A DNA stretch of 64,000 nucleotides, taken from Dryocola sp032000125. GTDB taxonomy: Bacteria; Pseudomonadota; Gammaproteobacteria; Enterobacterales; Enterobacteriaceae. Positions within the stretch are counted from its first letter, which is position 1; the number at the start of each line of letters is the position of its first letter. The stretch covers positions 141,425 to 205,424 of the forward strand of contig DAMALH010000001.1 in assembly GCA_032000125.1 (NCBI GenBank), written 5' to 3'. Below the pieces are notes generated by a model. It was given only the letters and a program-made list of their open reading frames with translations. It was not told the origin of the DNA and did no database searches. Positions 48,805-57,762 of the stretch are shown piece after piece. A program made the position numbers and the translations under genes.

Positions 48805-50721
48805 TTATTTTTTGTCTTTAACTTCTTCAAACTCAGCGTCAACAACGTCGTCGTCTTTGCCGGCGTTAGTCGCGTCTGCCGCGCTGCCCGCCTGCTGCTC
48901 GGCGTGTTGCTGCTGAGCCAGTTCCATCAGCTTCTGGGAAACCTGTGCCAGCGCCTGCATCTTCGCTTCGATATCCGCTTTGTCTTCGCCTTTCAAAGAC
49001 GTTTCCAGCGCGGTCAGCGCAGATTCGATAGCAGTTTTGTCATCGGCCGGCAGTTTGTCGCCCGCTTCTTCAACCTGCTTACGGGTGCTGTGCAGCAGAT
49101 GGTCACCCTGGTTACGGGTCTGAACCAGCTCTTCGAACTTACGGTCAGATTCCGCGTTCGCTTCTGCTTCACGAACCATTTTCTGGATCTCTTCTTCGTT
49201 CAGACCGGAAGAAGCCTTAATGGTGATCTTCTGCTCTTTACCGCTGTTTTTGTCTTTCGCGGAAACGTGCAGGATACCGTCAGCATCGATATCGAAGGTC
49301 ACTTCGATCTGCGGCATGCCGCGTGGTGCCGGGTTGATACCATCCAGGTTGAACTGACCCAGAGATTTGTTATCAGACGCACGTTTACGCTCACCCTGCA
49401 GCACATGGATGGTTACCGCAGACTGGTTGTCTTCAGCGGTAGAGAACACCTGGCTGTGCTTGGTCGGGATGGTGGTATTTTTGTTGATAAGGGAAGTCAT
49501 CACGCCGCCCATGGTTTCGATACCCAATGACAGCGGGGTAACGTCCAGCAGCAGTACGTCTTTTACTTCACCGGTCAGCACACCACCCTGAACGGCAGCA
49601 CCGATTGCAACGGCTTCGTCCGGGTTAACGTCTTTACGTGGCTCTTTACCAAAGAACTCGGCAACTTTTTTCTGCACCATTGGCATACGGGTCTGACCGC
49701 CGACCAGGATAACGTCCTGGATGTCGGATACGGACAGGCCAGCATCCTGCAGCGCAACTTTCAGCGGCTCGATAGAACGGTTTACCAGGTCTTCGACCAG
49801 GGATTCCAGTTTCGCACGGGTCACTTTAATGTTCATGTGTTTTGGACCGGTCGCGTCTGCGGTAATGTACGGCAGGTTAACGTCGGTCTGCTGGGCAGAA
49901 GACAGTTCGATTTTCGCTTTTTCCGCCGCTTCTTTCAGACGCTGCATTGCCAGCGGATCGTTGCGCAGATCGATACCCTGATCTTTCTTGAACTCTTCTA
50001 CCAGATAGTTGATCAGACGGCTGTCGAAGTCTTCACCGCCCAGGTGAGTATCACCGTTGGTGGCCAGCACTTCGAAGGTTTTCTCGCCGTCAACTTCATC
50101 GATTTCGATAATAGAGATATCGAAAGTACCGCCGCCCAGGTCGTAAACCGCGATAGTACGGTTGCCCACTTCTTTATCGAGGCCGTAAGCCAGCGCCGCC
50201 GCGGTCGGTTCGTTGATGATACGTTTTACTTCCAGACCCGCGATACGACCGGCATCTTTGGTCGCCTGACGTTGCGCATCGTTGAAGTAAGCAGGCACGG
50301 TGATAACCGCTTCAGTTACCGGCTCGCCCAGGTAATCTTCCGCCGTTTTCTTCATTTTTTTCAGCACTTCAGCAGAGATTTGCGGAGGCGCCATTTTCTG
50401 GCCTTTAACGTCGATCCATGCGTCGCCGTTATCCGCGCCGATGATTTTGTACGGCATGATGGCTTCATCACGCTGTACTTCTTCGTCCTGGAAGCGGCGA
50501 CCGATCAGGCGTTTAATCGCGAACAGGGTGTTCTGCGGGTTAGTCACTGCCTGACGTTTAGCCGGCTGACCTACCAGAGTTTCGCCATCCTGGGTATATG
50601 CGATAATGGAAGGCGTGGTGCGGTCGCCCTCGGCGTTTTCCAGCACGCGTGCCGTGGTGCCATCCATGATTGCTACACAAGAGTTGGTTGTACCCAAGTC
50701 GATACCAATAATTTTACCCAT
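48805..50721 (-). CDS. dnaK: Chaperone protein DnaK (Hsp70)
   Basis: A 638-residue Hsp70, the E. coli length. ATPase domain 1 to about 385 with IGIDLGTTNSCVAIMDG, the YDLGGGTFDISIIEI phosphate-2 motif and ILVGGQTRMPMVQ-type adenosine motif; linker VLLLDVTPLSLGIETMGGV near 389; substrate-binding domain and lid to the end, closing with the DVVDAEFEEVKDKK tail. Central heat-shock chaperone with DnaJ and GrpE, and a negative regulator of sigma-32. Two sigma-32 promoters lie upstream. Confidence 0.98.
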   Translation of the reverse strand: MGKIIGIDLGTTNSCVAIMDGTTARVLENAEGDRTTPSIIAYTQDGETLVGQPAKRQAVTNPQNTLFAIKRLIGRRFQDEEVQRDEAIMPYKIIGADNGDAWIDVKGQKMAPPQISAEVLKKMKKTAEDYLGEPVTEAVITVPAYFNDAQRQATKDAGRIAGLEVKRIINEPTAAALAYGLDKEVGNRTIAVYDLGGGTFDISIIEIDEVDGEKTFEVLATNGDTHLGGEDFDSRLINYLVEEFKKDQGIDLRNDPLAMQRLKEAAEKAKIELSSAQQTDVNLPYITADATGPKHMNIKVTRAKLESLVEDLVNRSIEPLKVALQDAGLSVSDIQDVILVGGQTRMPMVQKKVAEFFGKEPRKDVNPDEAVAIGAAVQGGVLTGEVKDVLLLDVTPLSLGIETMGGVMTSLINKNTTIPTKHSQVFSTAEDNQSAVTIHVLQGERKRASDNKSLGQFNLDGINPAPRGMPQIEVTFDIDADGILHVSAKDKNSGKEQKITIKASSGLNEEEIQKMVREAEANAESDRKFEELVQTRNQGDHLLHSTRKQVEEAGDKLPADDKTAIESALTALETSLKGEDKADIEAKMQALAQVSQKLMELAQQQHAEQQAGSAADATNAGKDDDVVDAEFEEVKDKK

Positions 50722-50767
50722 CTAAACGTCTCCACTTAAAATTTGTTCGTCATGTGGTTGTGAACCT

Positions 50768-50798
50768 GTTATGCGGGCAAACAAGTGTGTTTCAACTG
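50768..50798 (-). promoter_or_regulatory. dnaK heat-shock promoter P2
   Basis: On the minus strand CAGTTGAAAC and CCCGCATAAC are separated by about 11 bp, matching the sigma-32 pattern CTTGAAA-N13-CCCCATNT less well than P1. It is nearer to dnaK, as in E. coli. Confidence 0.65.
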
Positions 50799-50842
50799 CC
50801 CAAACATGTTTTTTTCAGGTCCGCCAACTGCGGTTGGATACA

Positions 50843-50873
50843 AGATGGGGTCGGCTTGTCCGCCATCAAGGGG
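50843..50873 (-). promoter_or_regulatory. dnaK heat-shock promoter P1
   Basis: On the minus strand CCCCTTGATG (-35) and CCCCATCT (-10) are separated by 13 bases. This is a near-consensus sigma-32 promoter and almost identical to E. coli dnaK P1. Confidence 0.9.
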
Positions 50874-51019
50874 CAGAGCAAAAAAAATTTTTATCTTCAC
50901 ACCTGTTTAGATCATAGATTCCGCCCGGCCATCTGTTTATGATGCCGCGCCCCGCAGCCCTTTAATGGCCGCGTGGGCTTTATTCATATTACATTTCAGG
51001 CGAATTTTTTAGAGGAACT

Positions 51020-51586
51020 ATGGGCAACACTAAGTTGGCTAATCCAGCTCCCCTGGGCTTAATGGGCTTCGGCATGACCACCATTTTGCTCAACCTGCAC
51101 AACGCGGGCTTTTTTGGTTTTGACGTTATTATCCTCGCCATGGGGATTTTCTACGGCGGCATCGCGCAGATTTTCGCGGGCCTGCTGGAGTATAAAAAAG
51201 GGAACACTTTCGGTCTGACCGCGTTCACTTCATATGGCGCTTTCTGGCTGACGCTGGTCGCTATCATCCTGCTGCCGAAAATGGGCGCGGGTGAAGCCGC
51301 CGACGCTAATTTCATGGGCGCATATCTTGGCATGTGGGGCATATTCACGCTGTTTATGTTCTTCGGCACGCTACAGGCTGCGCGTATGCTGCAGTTTGTG
51401 TTCGCAAGCCTGACCGTGCTGTTTGCCCTGCTGGCCATCGGCCACTTTGCGAATAACGAAAGCATTATTCACGTCGCAGGCTGGATCGGTCTGGTTTGTG
51501 GCGCAAGCGCCATTTATCTGGCCATGGGCGAAGTGCTCAACGAACAGTTTGGCCGCACCGTGCTGCCAATCGGTGAAAAGCACTAA
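51020..51586 (+). CDS. satP: Acetate/succinate-proton symporter SatP
   Basis: A 188-residue six-helix membrane protein of the AceTr/YaaH family. The signature NPAPLGLMGFGMTTILLNLHN covers residues 8-28 and the FYGGIAQIFAGLLEYKKGN segment follows near 44-62. It imports acetate and succinate with protons. Divergent from dnaK across a 298-bp region that holds the heat-shock promoters. Confidence 0.95.
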   Translation: MGNTKLANPAPLGLMGFGMTTILLNLHNAGFFGFDVIILAMGIFYGGIAQIFAGLLEYKKGNTFGLTAFTSYGAFWLTLVAIILLPKMGAGEAADANFMGAYLGMWGIFTLFMFFGTLQAARMLQFVFASLTVLFALLAIGHFANNESIIHVAGWIGLVCGASAIYLAMGEVLNEQFGRTVLPIGEKH

Positions 51587-51608
51587 TCCCTTTTGAGGCG
51601 TAAAAAGT

Positions 51609-51634
51609 AAAAGCGGAGCCTGGCTCCGCTTTTT
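51609..51634. terminator. Terminator between satP and the MHS-type transporter
   Basis: AAGCGGAG / CTCCGCTT stem with loop CCTGG, flanked by A- and T-runs on the two sides, 25 bp after satP. Works in the satP direction and likely also for the convergent transporter gene. Confidence 0.85.
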
Positions 51635-52960
51635 TTATGAATGCTGCAACGGCCTTTCCACCGTCATATCTTCGTGATTCAAATCCTGGCGCAGCCAGAT
51701 GCCAAGCACCAGTCCAACCAGCGCCAGCGCCAGCACATACCAGGCCGGCGCCATCGGCGACACGCCCATCAGCATGGTAACCAGAACTGGCGTAAGGCCT
51801 CCGAAGATGGCGTACGACACGTTGTAAGAAAAAGAGATGCCGGTAAACCGCACTTCTGCCGGGAATGCCCGCACCATCACAAAAGGAACCCCGCCGACCA
51901 CCCCAACGCTCAGCCCCACCATGCCGTACAGCACAAACAGATGCTCAGGATAGACGGGAGTAAGGTGATAGAACATCCAGCTACAAACCGCCAGCAGCAG
52001 GCTGCCGACGATAAAAGTTTTGCTCGCGCCGATACGGTCAACGATCAGGCCCGTCGCAATACAGCCGACGCACAGCATAATGGTGGCGATACTGTTCGCC
52101 TGAAGCGTCAGCGCGGGCGCTATTCCCACCTGCTTTTGCAGCCAGGTCGGCGCCATCAAAATAACCACCACGATACCCGCTGACAGCAGCCAGGTCAGCA
52201 GCATTGAAACCACCACCGCTTTCTTATGGTTCACCACCACGGCCTTGAGCGGCAGCTCTTCCGCCAGCGCTTTACGCTTTTGCATCTCAATAAAAACTGG
52301 CGTTTCCTGCAGCCAGCGACGCAGGTACATTGCCACCAGCCCGAAGATACCGCCGAGGAAGAACGGAATTCGCCAGCCGCCCTCGTGGATAGTTTCCTGG
52401 GTCATGGAAGTATTGATAAGCGTTGCGACAACGGACCCCAGCAAAATACCGACGGTTAACCCGGCCGTCAGCGTTCCACAGGCGATTCCGATACGTTTAT
52501 AAGGAACGTGCTCGGCGACAAATACCCATGCGCCAGGCACTTCACCGCCGATCGCAGCGCCCTGAAGCACGCGCAGCAGAAGCAGTAACAGAGGCGCCGC
52601 AATGCCAAGCGTGGCATAGGTTGGCAGCAGGCCAATCGCCAGCGTCGGCAAGGCCATCAGCAGAATGCTCAGCGTGAACATTTTCTTGCGTCCGACAAGA
52701 TCGCCAAAGTGGGCCATCACAATGCCGCCCAGCGGACGAGCGAGATAACCAGCGGCAAAAATCCCGAAGGTTTGCACCTGACGCAGCCATTCCGGAATGT
52801 CCGCAGGGAAAAAGAGCGCGCCCACAACGGTGGCGAAGAAAACAAAGATAATGAAGTCGTAAAATTCGAGCGCGCCGCCGAGGGCGGCGAGAGTCAGGGT
52901 CTTGTAATCCTGACGGTTCAGAGGTCTTGCTGGTGATGTCGTTGTTTTTTGTAGGGACAT
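51635..52960 (-). CDS. MFS transporter, metabolite:H+ symporter (MHS/ProP-like) family
   Basis: A 441-residue, 12-helix permease. ALGGALEFYDFIIFVFFA (near 25-42) is the MHS TM1 signature, HFGDLVGRKKMFTLSI the MFS loop 2-3 motif, and RVLQGAAIGGEVPGAWVF the TM5 motif; GWRIPFFLGGIFGL follows in the middle. Relatives carry proline/betaine, shikimate, citrate or dicarboxylates; the substrate here is not deducible. I chose ATG 52960; the upstream 19 residues are hydrophobic, so the longer start cannot be excluded. E. coli K-12 has mog next to satP, with no such gene. Confidence 0.87.
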   Translation of the reverse strand: MSLQKTTTSPARPLNRQDYKTLTLAALGGALEFYDFIIFVFFATVVGALFFPADIPEWLRQVQTFGIFAAGYLARPLGGIVMAHFGDLVGRKKMFTLSILLMALPTLAIGLLPTYATLGIAAPLLLLLLRVLQGAAIGGEVPGAWVFVAEHVPYKRIGIACGTLTAGLTVGILLGSVVATLINTSMTQETIHEGGWRIPFFLGGIFGLVAMYLRRWLQETPVFIEMQKRKALAEELPLKAVVVNHKKAVVVSMLLTWLLSAGIVVVILMAPTWLQKQVGIAPALTLQANSIATIMLCVGCIATGLIVDRIGASKTFIVGSLLLAVCSWMFYHLTPVYPEHLFVLYGMVGLSVGVVGGVPFVMVRAFPAEVRFTGISFSYNVSYAIFGGLTPVLVTMLMGVSPMAPAWYVLALALVGLVLGIWLRQDLNHEDMTVERPLQHS

Positions 52961-53085
52961 AAGCAACCGCGCGTCAAAAAGGAGTGTGATAATTATTGCC
53001 GTTACGCTGTAAAGCAAACATTACCATAACGGTTAAATATCGACACTCCACAGGCACTACATGTTATGTCATAAACGGCATAACT

Positions 53086-53673
53086 TTAGGATTTTGTTTC
53101 GCGTATAGCGCTCTTGGGGCGGAAAGCTGCTACTACTGTCGGATCGGTTTCCACATAAGGCCCCTCCAGCAACTGTACACAATAAGGTACACTTGCAAAG
53201 ATGCCGGGCACCAGTACTTTACCCTGCTCATCCTTCACGCCCTCAAGCGTTTCCTGAATAGACTTCGGCTGGCCCGGCAGGTTGAGGATCAGCGCCTGTT
53301 TACGAATCACTCCCACCTGACGAGAAAGAATCGCCGTCGGCACAAAATGCAGGCTTATCTGCCGCATCTGTTCGCCAAAGCCCGGCATTACGCGATCGGC
53401 AATTGCAAGCGTCGCATCCGGGGTAACGTCACGGCGAGCCGGACCGGTTCCGCCGGTAGTCAGCACCAGGTGGCAGGTCATTTCATCGACGAGCTCACAC
53501 AGCGTTTGTTCAATTATCGTCTGCTCGTCTGGGATCAGGCGAGTTTCAATCTGGAAAGGTGTGGTAAGCGTACGCTCAAGCCAGGCAGCCAGTGCTGGAA
53601 TGCCTTTATCCTGATAGACGCCGCTTGAGGCGCGGTCAGAGATGGAAACTAAACCAATGCGTAAGGTATTCAT
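53086..53673 (-). CDS. mog: Molybdopterin adenylyltransferase Mog
   Basis: A 195-residue MoCF-domain enzyme that adenylates molybdopterin before molybdate insertion. The motif LVLTTGGTGPARRDVTPDAT (near 71-90) and the catalytic aspartates in it are intact; IGLVSISDRASSGVYQDKG forms the first strand. The frame extends 105 bp upstream, but the ATG at 53673 gives the E. coli start MNTLRIGLVSISDR and length. Confidence 0.96.
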   Translation of the reverse strand: MNTLRIGLVSISDRASSGVYQDKGIPALAAWLERTLTTPFQIETRLIPDEQTIIEQTLCELVDEMTCHLVLTTGGTGPARRDVTPDATLAIADRVMPGFGEQMRQISLHFVPTAILSRQVGVIRKQALILNLPGQPKSIQETLEGVKDEQGKVLVPGIFASVPYCVQLLEGPYVETDPTVVAAFRPKSAIRETKS

Positions 53674-53745
53674 ATCATTCCCGGGGAAGCAAAACTTAGG
53701 CGGAATGATACACGGCGAAGGGACTGGCAGACAGGGGATAACGCT

Positions 53746-53775
53746 AAAAAGCGTGACCGGAAATCCCGGCCACGC
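53746..53775 (-). terminator. talB terminator
   Basis: On the minus strand GCGTGGCCGG / CCGGTCACGC (one G-U pair) with loop GATTT, followed by TTTTTAG, starting 10 bp after the talB stop. Confidence 0.85.
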
Positions 53776-53784
53776 CAATAATGA

Positions 53785-54738
53785 TTACAGCAGATCGCCG
53801 ATCATTTTTTCCAGCTTTTCCTGGTCAACGGCAAACTTGCGGATACCGTCGGCCAGTTTATCAACCGCCATTGGATCCTGGTTATGCTGCCACAGGAACT
53901 GGGATTCGGTGATACGCTCAGGGCGTGCTTTCACCTCGCCGCTGTAGGCCAGTTTACGCTCAACCGCGCCTTCGTTTTCAGCCAGTTCTTTCAGCAGCGC
54001 TGGCGCAATGGTCAGACGGTCACAGCCGGCCAGCTCAAGGATTTCGCCAAGGTTACGGAAGCTTGCGCCCATCACCACGGTCTCGTAACCGTGCTGTTTG
54101 TAGTACTGATAGATTTCAGCAACGGACACCACGCCCGGATCTTCAGAGGCCGCGTACTCTTTCTTATCGGTGTTAGCCTTGTACCAGTCGAGGATACGGC
54201 CAACGAACGGAGAAATCAGGAACACGCCTGCTTCTGCGCAAGCGCGGGCCTGGGCAAAGGAGAACAGCAGGGTCAGGTTGCAATTGATGCCTTCTTTTTC
54301 CAGCTGCTCGGCGGCGCGGATGCCCTGCCAGGTAGAAGCCAGTTTGATCAGAATGCGATCGTTGCCGATGCCCGCGTCGTTGTAGAGTTTGATCAGACGT
54401 TTTGCTTTCGCAATGCTGGCTTCAGTGTCATAGGACAGACGAGCGTCAACTTCTGTAGAAATGCGGCCCGGGATCAGCTTCAGGATTTCCAGACCAATGT
54501 TTACCGCCAGCTTATCGGTGGCGTCCACTACCTGCTGTGCCCGATCGCTGCTCTGCTCACGCGCCCAGGTCACCGCATCGTCAATCAGTTTGCGGTATTC
54601 AGGAATTTGCGCTGCGTTCAGAATCAGGGAAGGGTTAGTCGTAGCATCCTGCGGCTGGTACAGCTTCATTGCCGCGATATCTCCGGTGTCAGCAACCACT
54701 GTGGTTAGCTGACGCAGGGAGGTCAATTTATCCGTCAT
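53785..54738 (-). CDS. talB: Transaldolase B
   Basis: A 317-residue class I aldolase-type enzyme of the non-oxidative pentose phosphate pathway. DATTNPSLIL (near 31-40) is the first transaldolase signature; the Schiff-base lysine K132 lies in RILIKLASTWQGI. It connects the D-xylulose 5-phosphate produced by araD to central metabolism. Upstream of mog, with a terminator between. Confidence 0.98.
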   Translation of the reverse strand: MTDKLTSLRQLTTVVADTGDIAAMKLYQPQDATTNPSLILNAAQIPEYRKLIDDAVTWAREQSSDRAQQVVDATDKLAVNIGLEILKLIPGRISTEVDARLSYDTEASIAKAKRLIKLYNDAGIGNDRILIKLASTWQGIRAAEQLEKEGINCNLTLLFSFAQARACAEAGVFLISPFVGRILDWYKANTDKKEYAASEDPGVVSVAEIYQYYKQHGYETVVMGASFRNLGEILELAGCDRLTIAPALLKELAENEGAVERKLAYSGEVKARPERITESQFLWQHNQDPMAVDKLADGIRKFAVDQEKLEKMIGDLL

Positions 54739-54955
54739 GATAGTGTTTCTCGTCAGGTGTAGCTTGTTAGGGAGATGTAACCGGTCTTACCTGATGATAT
54801 CACGACGCAAGTCAGGTGCAACCGTAGCAGCACGCCCCCAGGGGGGGCGAAGCAAATATGATAAACTGCCTGAAATAGCTGCCAGCGATGTAAAGGACTG
54901 CGCGTTATCAACGCCACCCCGCCGGGCCCATCGCGCATTGACAAGAGAGATGTTA

Positions 54956-56401
54956 GTGACCGATTTTCTGCACTTTATCAACGATATACTGTGGGGTTCC
55001 GTGCTGATCTACCTGCTTGCCGGTGCAGGCCTGTGGTTTACTTTTCGCTGTGGTTTTGTTCAGTTCCGCTATTTTACTCAGTTTCGCTCGCTTATCAGGT
55101 CGCAGCCCCCGCATGACAGCGCGGGCATTTCGCCCTTCCAGGCGCTTTGTACAAGCCTTGCCGCACGCGTCGGCAGCGGCAATATCGCAGGCGTTGCCCT
55201 GGCGCTAACGATGGGCGGCCCCGGCGCGATTTTCTGGATGTGGGTAGTGGCCATCATTGGTATGGCGACTTCCTTTGCGGAATGCTCCCTGGCGCAGCTC
55301 TATAAACGCCGTGACGGCGAGGGTCGCTATCTTGGCGGCCCGGCATGGTACATGGAGAGCGGCCTGGGAATGCGCTGGATGGGGGTCATGTTTTCGGTCT
55401 TTTTAATGCTCGCCTTCGGGCTTATTTTTAACGCCGTGCAGGCCAATTCCATTGCCCATGCGGTAAACCACGCCTTTGCCGTGCCGAAAACCTGGGTGGG
55501 CATGGTGCTGATTGTGCTAACCGCTGGTGTGATTTGGCGCGGCATGCGCGGCACAGCGCGTGTTGCTCAATATCTGGTGCCTTTCATGGCGCTAATCTGG
55601 GTGATGATGGGCCTGTACGTTGTCGCACTGCATATCGAGCGGGTTCCGGAAGTCATCATGCTGGTGATTAAAAGCGCTTTTGGCTGGCAGGAAGCGGCTT
55701 CAGGCGCGCTGGCTTTTACGTCAGGCCAGGTGATTACAACGGGATTCCAGCGCAGCATGTTTGCTAACGAAGCGGGAATGGGATCGACCCCCAACGCCGC
55801 CGCAGCGGCATCCGCATGGCCCCCGCACCCGGCTTCCCAGGGGCTGCTGCAGATGTTCGGCATATTTATCAATACCCTGATTATCTGTACCGCCACGGCG
55901 GCTATTATCCTCTTTTCCGGCGTGCTCGATAACCCGACTATCAGCTCGGACGGGATAACCCTTGTGCAGACGGCGCTTAGCGGCATGCTTGGAAGCTGGG
56001 CCTCGGGATTTATCGCTTTTATCATCTTCCTGTTCGCCTTCACTTCCATCGTGGCGAATTACGCCTATGCCGAAAACAACCTGCTATTTCTGCAACAGAA
56101 AAGCCCGTTTACGCTGGTGCTGTTCCGCTGCCTGGCGTTAGTGATGGTGATGTTTGGCACCCTCTCCTCCCTGCCGCTGGTGTGGCAGCTTGCGGACGTA
56201 GCGATGGCGCTGATGGCGATAACCAACCTCATCGCCATTCTTTTGCTGTCGCCGGTGGTACGCGACCTTACCGCAGATTATCTTCGCCAGCAGAAGCTTG
56301 GCGTAGTGCCGGTTTTTGATCCTAATCGTTTTCCTGAAATCAAAAGCCAGTTGGCTCCGGGCGTGTGGGACGGCCTTAGCGCCACTAAAACCCAGCGCTA
56401 A
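54956..56401 (+). CDS. yaaJ: Sodium:alanine/glycine symporter family protein (YaaJ-type, AGCS)
   Basis: A 481-residue AGCS-family permease. LCTSLAARVGSGNIAGVALAL (near 63-83) is the family signature, followed by GGPGAIFWMWVVAIIGMAT and GFQRSMFANEAGMGSTPNAAA. It should import a small neutral amino acid with Na+ or H+. The reading frame is open 219 bp upstream. I prefer the GTG at 54956, which gives (M)TDFLHFINDILWG like E. coli YaaJ; the ATG two codons earlier has its RBS too close. Confidence 0.88.
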   Translation: MTDFLHFINDILWGSVLIYLLAGAGLWFTFRCGFVQFRYFTQFRSLIRSQPPHDSAGISPFQALCTSLAARVGSGNIAGVALALTMGGPGAIFWMWVVAIIGMATSFAECSLAQLYKRRDGEGRYLGGPAWYMESGLGMRWMGVMFSVFLMLAFGLIFNAVQANSIAHAVNHAFAVPKTWVGMVLIVLTAGVIWRGMRGTARVAQYLVPFMALIWVMMGLYVVALHIERVPEVIMLVIKSAFGWQEAASGALAFTSGQVITTGFQRSMFANEAGMGSTPNAAAAASAWPPHPASQGLLQMFGIFINTLIICTATAAIILFSGVLDNPTISSDGITLVQTALSGMLGSWASGFIAFIIFLFAFTSIVANYAYAENNLLFLQQKSPFTLVLFRCLALVMVMFGTLSSLPLVWQLADVAMALMAITNLIAILLLSPVVRDLTADYLRQQKLGVVPVFDPNRFPEIKSQLAPGVWDGLSATKTQR

Positions 56402-56469
56402 TCGCATCCATTGGCGGATACTTTCAGGAAATTTGCTAAAGTAGACGGCATAATTTGCAAGGAGCGAAC

Positions 56470-57243
56470 ATGCTGATTGTTATTTCCCCCGCTAAGACGC
56501 TTGATTACCAAAGCGTTCTGCCAACAGATCGCTACACCCAACCTGAACTGCTGGAGCATTCACAGCAGTTAATTAGTATCGCCCGCAAGCTCAGCGCGCC
56601 GCAAATTGCCTCGCTTATGGGCATCAGCGACAAACTGGCCTCCCTCAACGAAACCCGCTTCCACGAATGGCACCCGGATTTCAAGCCGCAAAATGCGCGC
56701 CAGGCCATTCTGGCTTTTAAGGGCGATGTGTACACCGGCTTACAGGCTGAAAAATTTAGCGATGCTGATTTTGATTTTGCCCAGCAGCATTTGCGTATGC
56801 TGTCGGGATTGTATGGCGTACTGCGTCCGCTGGATCTGATGCAGCCATACCGGCTGGAGATGGGGATTCGCCTGGAAAATCCGCAGGGCAAAGACCTTTA
56901 TCATTTCTGGGGCGATATCATTACCGAGAAGTTGAACCAGACGCTGGCGGATTGCGGCGATAAGATCCTGATAAACCTGGCTTCAGACGAATATTTTAAA
57001 GCGGTTAAACCGAAGAAGCTGCAGGCTGACATTATTAAGCCCGTCTTCCTCGATGAGAAGAACGGCAAGTTTAAAGTTATCAGCTTCTACGCCAAAAAGG
57101 CGCGTGGGCTGATGAGCCGTTATATCATTGAAAATCGGCTCACCGCGCCTGAACAGCTAAAAGCGTTTAACACCGATGGCTACTTCTTTGATGAAGCGGC
57201 ATCAGGCAAAAATGAAATGGTGTTTAAGCGTCACGAGCAGTAA
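56470..57243 (+). CDS. yaaA: Peroxide stress resistance protein YaaA
   Basis: A 257-residue UPF0246/DUF328 protein, recognised by MLIVISPAKTLDYQSVL, NARQAILAFKGDVYTGLQ and YGVLRPLDLMQPYRLEMG. In E. coli it is OxyR-controlled and limits free iron under hydrogen peroxide stress; its fold resembles DNA-binding HhH proteins. The ATG at 56470 follows AAGGAGCG. Convergent with yaaX. Confidence 0.96.
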   Translation: MLIVISPAKTLDYQSVLPTDRYTQPELLEHSQQLISIARKLSAPQIASLMGISDKLASLNETRFHEWHPDFKPQNARQAILAFKGDVYTGLQAEKFSDADFDFAQQHLRMLSGLYGVLRPLDLMQPYRLEMGIRLENPQGKDLYHFWGDIITEKLNQTLADCGDKILINLASDEYFKAVKPKKLQADIIKPVFLDEKNGKFKVISFYAKKARGLMSRYIIENRLTAPEQLKAFNTDGYFFDEAASGKNEMVFKRHEQ

Positions 57244-57248
57244 AAAAG

Positions 57249-57269
57249 CGGCGGGAGAGTTTCCCGCCG
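57249..57269. terminator. Bidirectional terminator between yaaA and yaaX
   Basis: CGGCGGGA / TCCCGCCG stem with a 5-nt loop between the convergent genes; A-run on the left side gives a U-tract (CTTTTTTA) for yaaX. Confidence 0.85.
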
Positions 57270-57275
57270 TTCAAA

Positions 57276-57554
57276 TCAACGACGGTGCCAGTGGTTATCC
57301 CGACGATCGTCATGGTGGCGATAGCGATCCTGTCCGTCGTGGCGGCCGTGTGGCTGCCAGTGATTATCGCGCCATTGATAATGGTTGCCCCACCAGCCGT
57401 GGTCGCGCCAGCGGCCGCCATCCCAGTAGTTACCATGATTATCCCGATCGCCTATTTGCAGCTTCACCGCCGGCACCAGGGTTATTTCTGCAGCCTGTGC
57501 GGCCAGAGGAGTCACCACCAGAATCGATAACGCCAGGACGATAGATTTCAACAT
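57276..57554 (-). CDS. yaaX: Small secreted His/Asp/Trp-rich protein YaaX (DUF2502)
   Basis: A 92-residue precursor. The signal peptide MLKSIVLALSILVVTPLAAQ ends near A22; the mature part EITLVPAVKLQIGDRDNHGN continues into WDGGRWRDHGWWGNHYQWRDN and a low-complexity tail rich in His, Asp and Arg. It matches E. coli YaaX by sequence and position between thrC and yaaA. Function unknown; the composition suggests metal binding (inference). The 208 bp upstream (57555-57762) hold its promoter and the thr operon terminator. Confidence 0.92.
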   Translation of the reverse strand: MLKSIVLALSILVVTPLAAQAAEITLVPAVKLQIGDRDNHGNYWDGGRWRDHGWWGNHYQWRDNHWQPHGRHDGQDRYRHHDDRRDNHWHRR

Positions 57555-57724
57555 AAGTCACTCCTTAAACATTCGTGCCCATCTGGGTCGTTAAGAAGAG
57601 CTTATGCGGAATAACGCCCGGTTGTTATCCTGCGCAATCCTAATATCTAAGTGTCCGCATTTTATGGGAATTTCTGCTTTTTCCCTCCTTGTTTCCTGCT
57701 TATTTTCTCCATAATCAGGCTCAA

Positions 57725-57744
57725 AACCACCCCGAAGGGTGGTT
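57725..57744 (-). terminator. thr operon terminator
   Basis: AACCACCC / GGGTGGTT stem with loop CGAA, on the minus strand followed by TTGAG after the stem U bases. It lies 19 bp downstream of thrC. Confidence 0.8.
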
Positions 57745-57762
57745 CGTTTACTGCCCTGCTGG

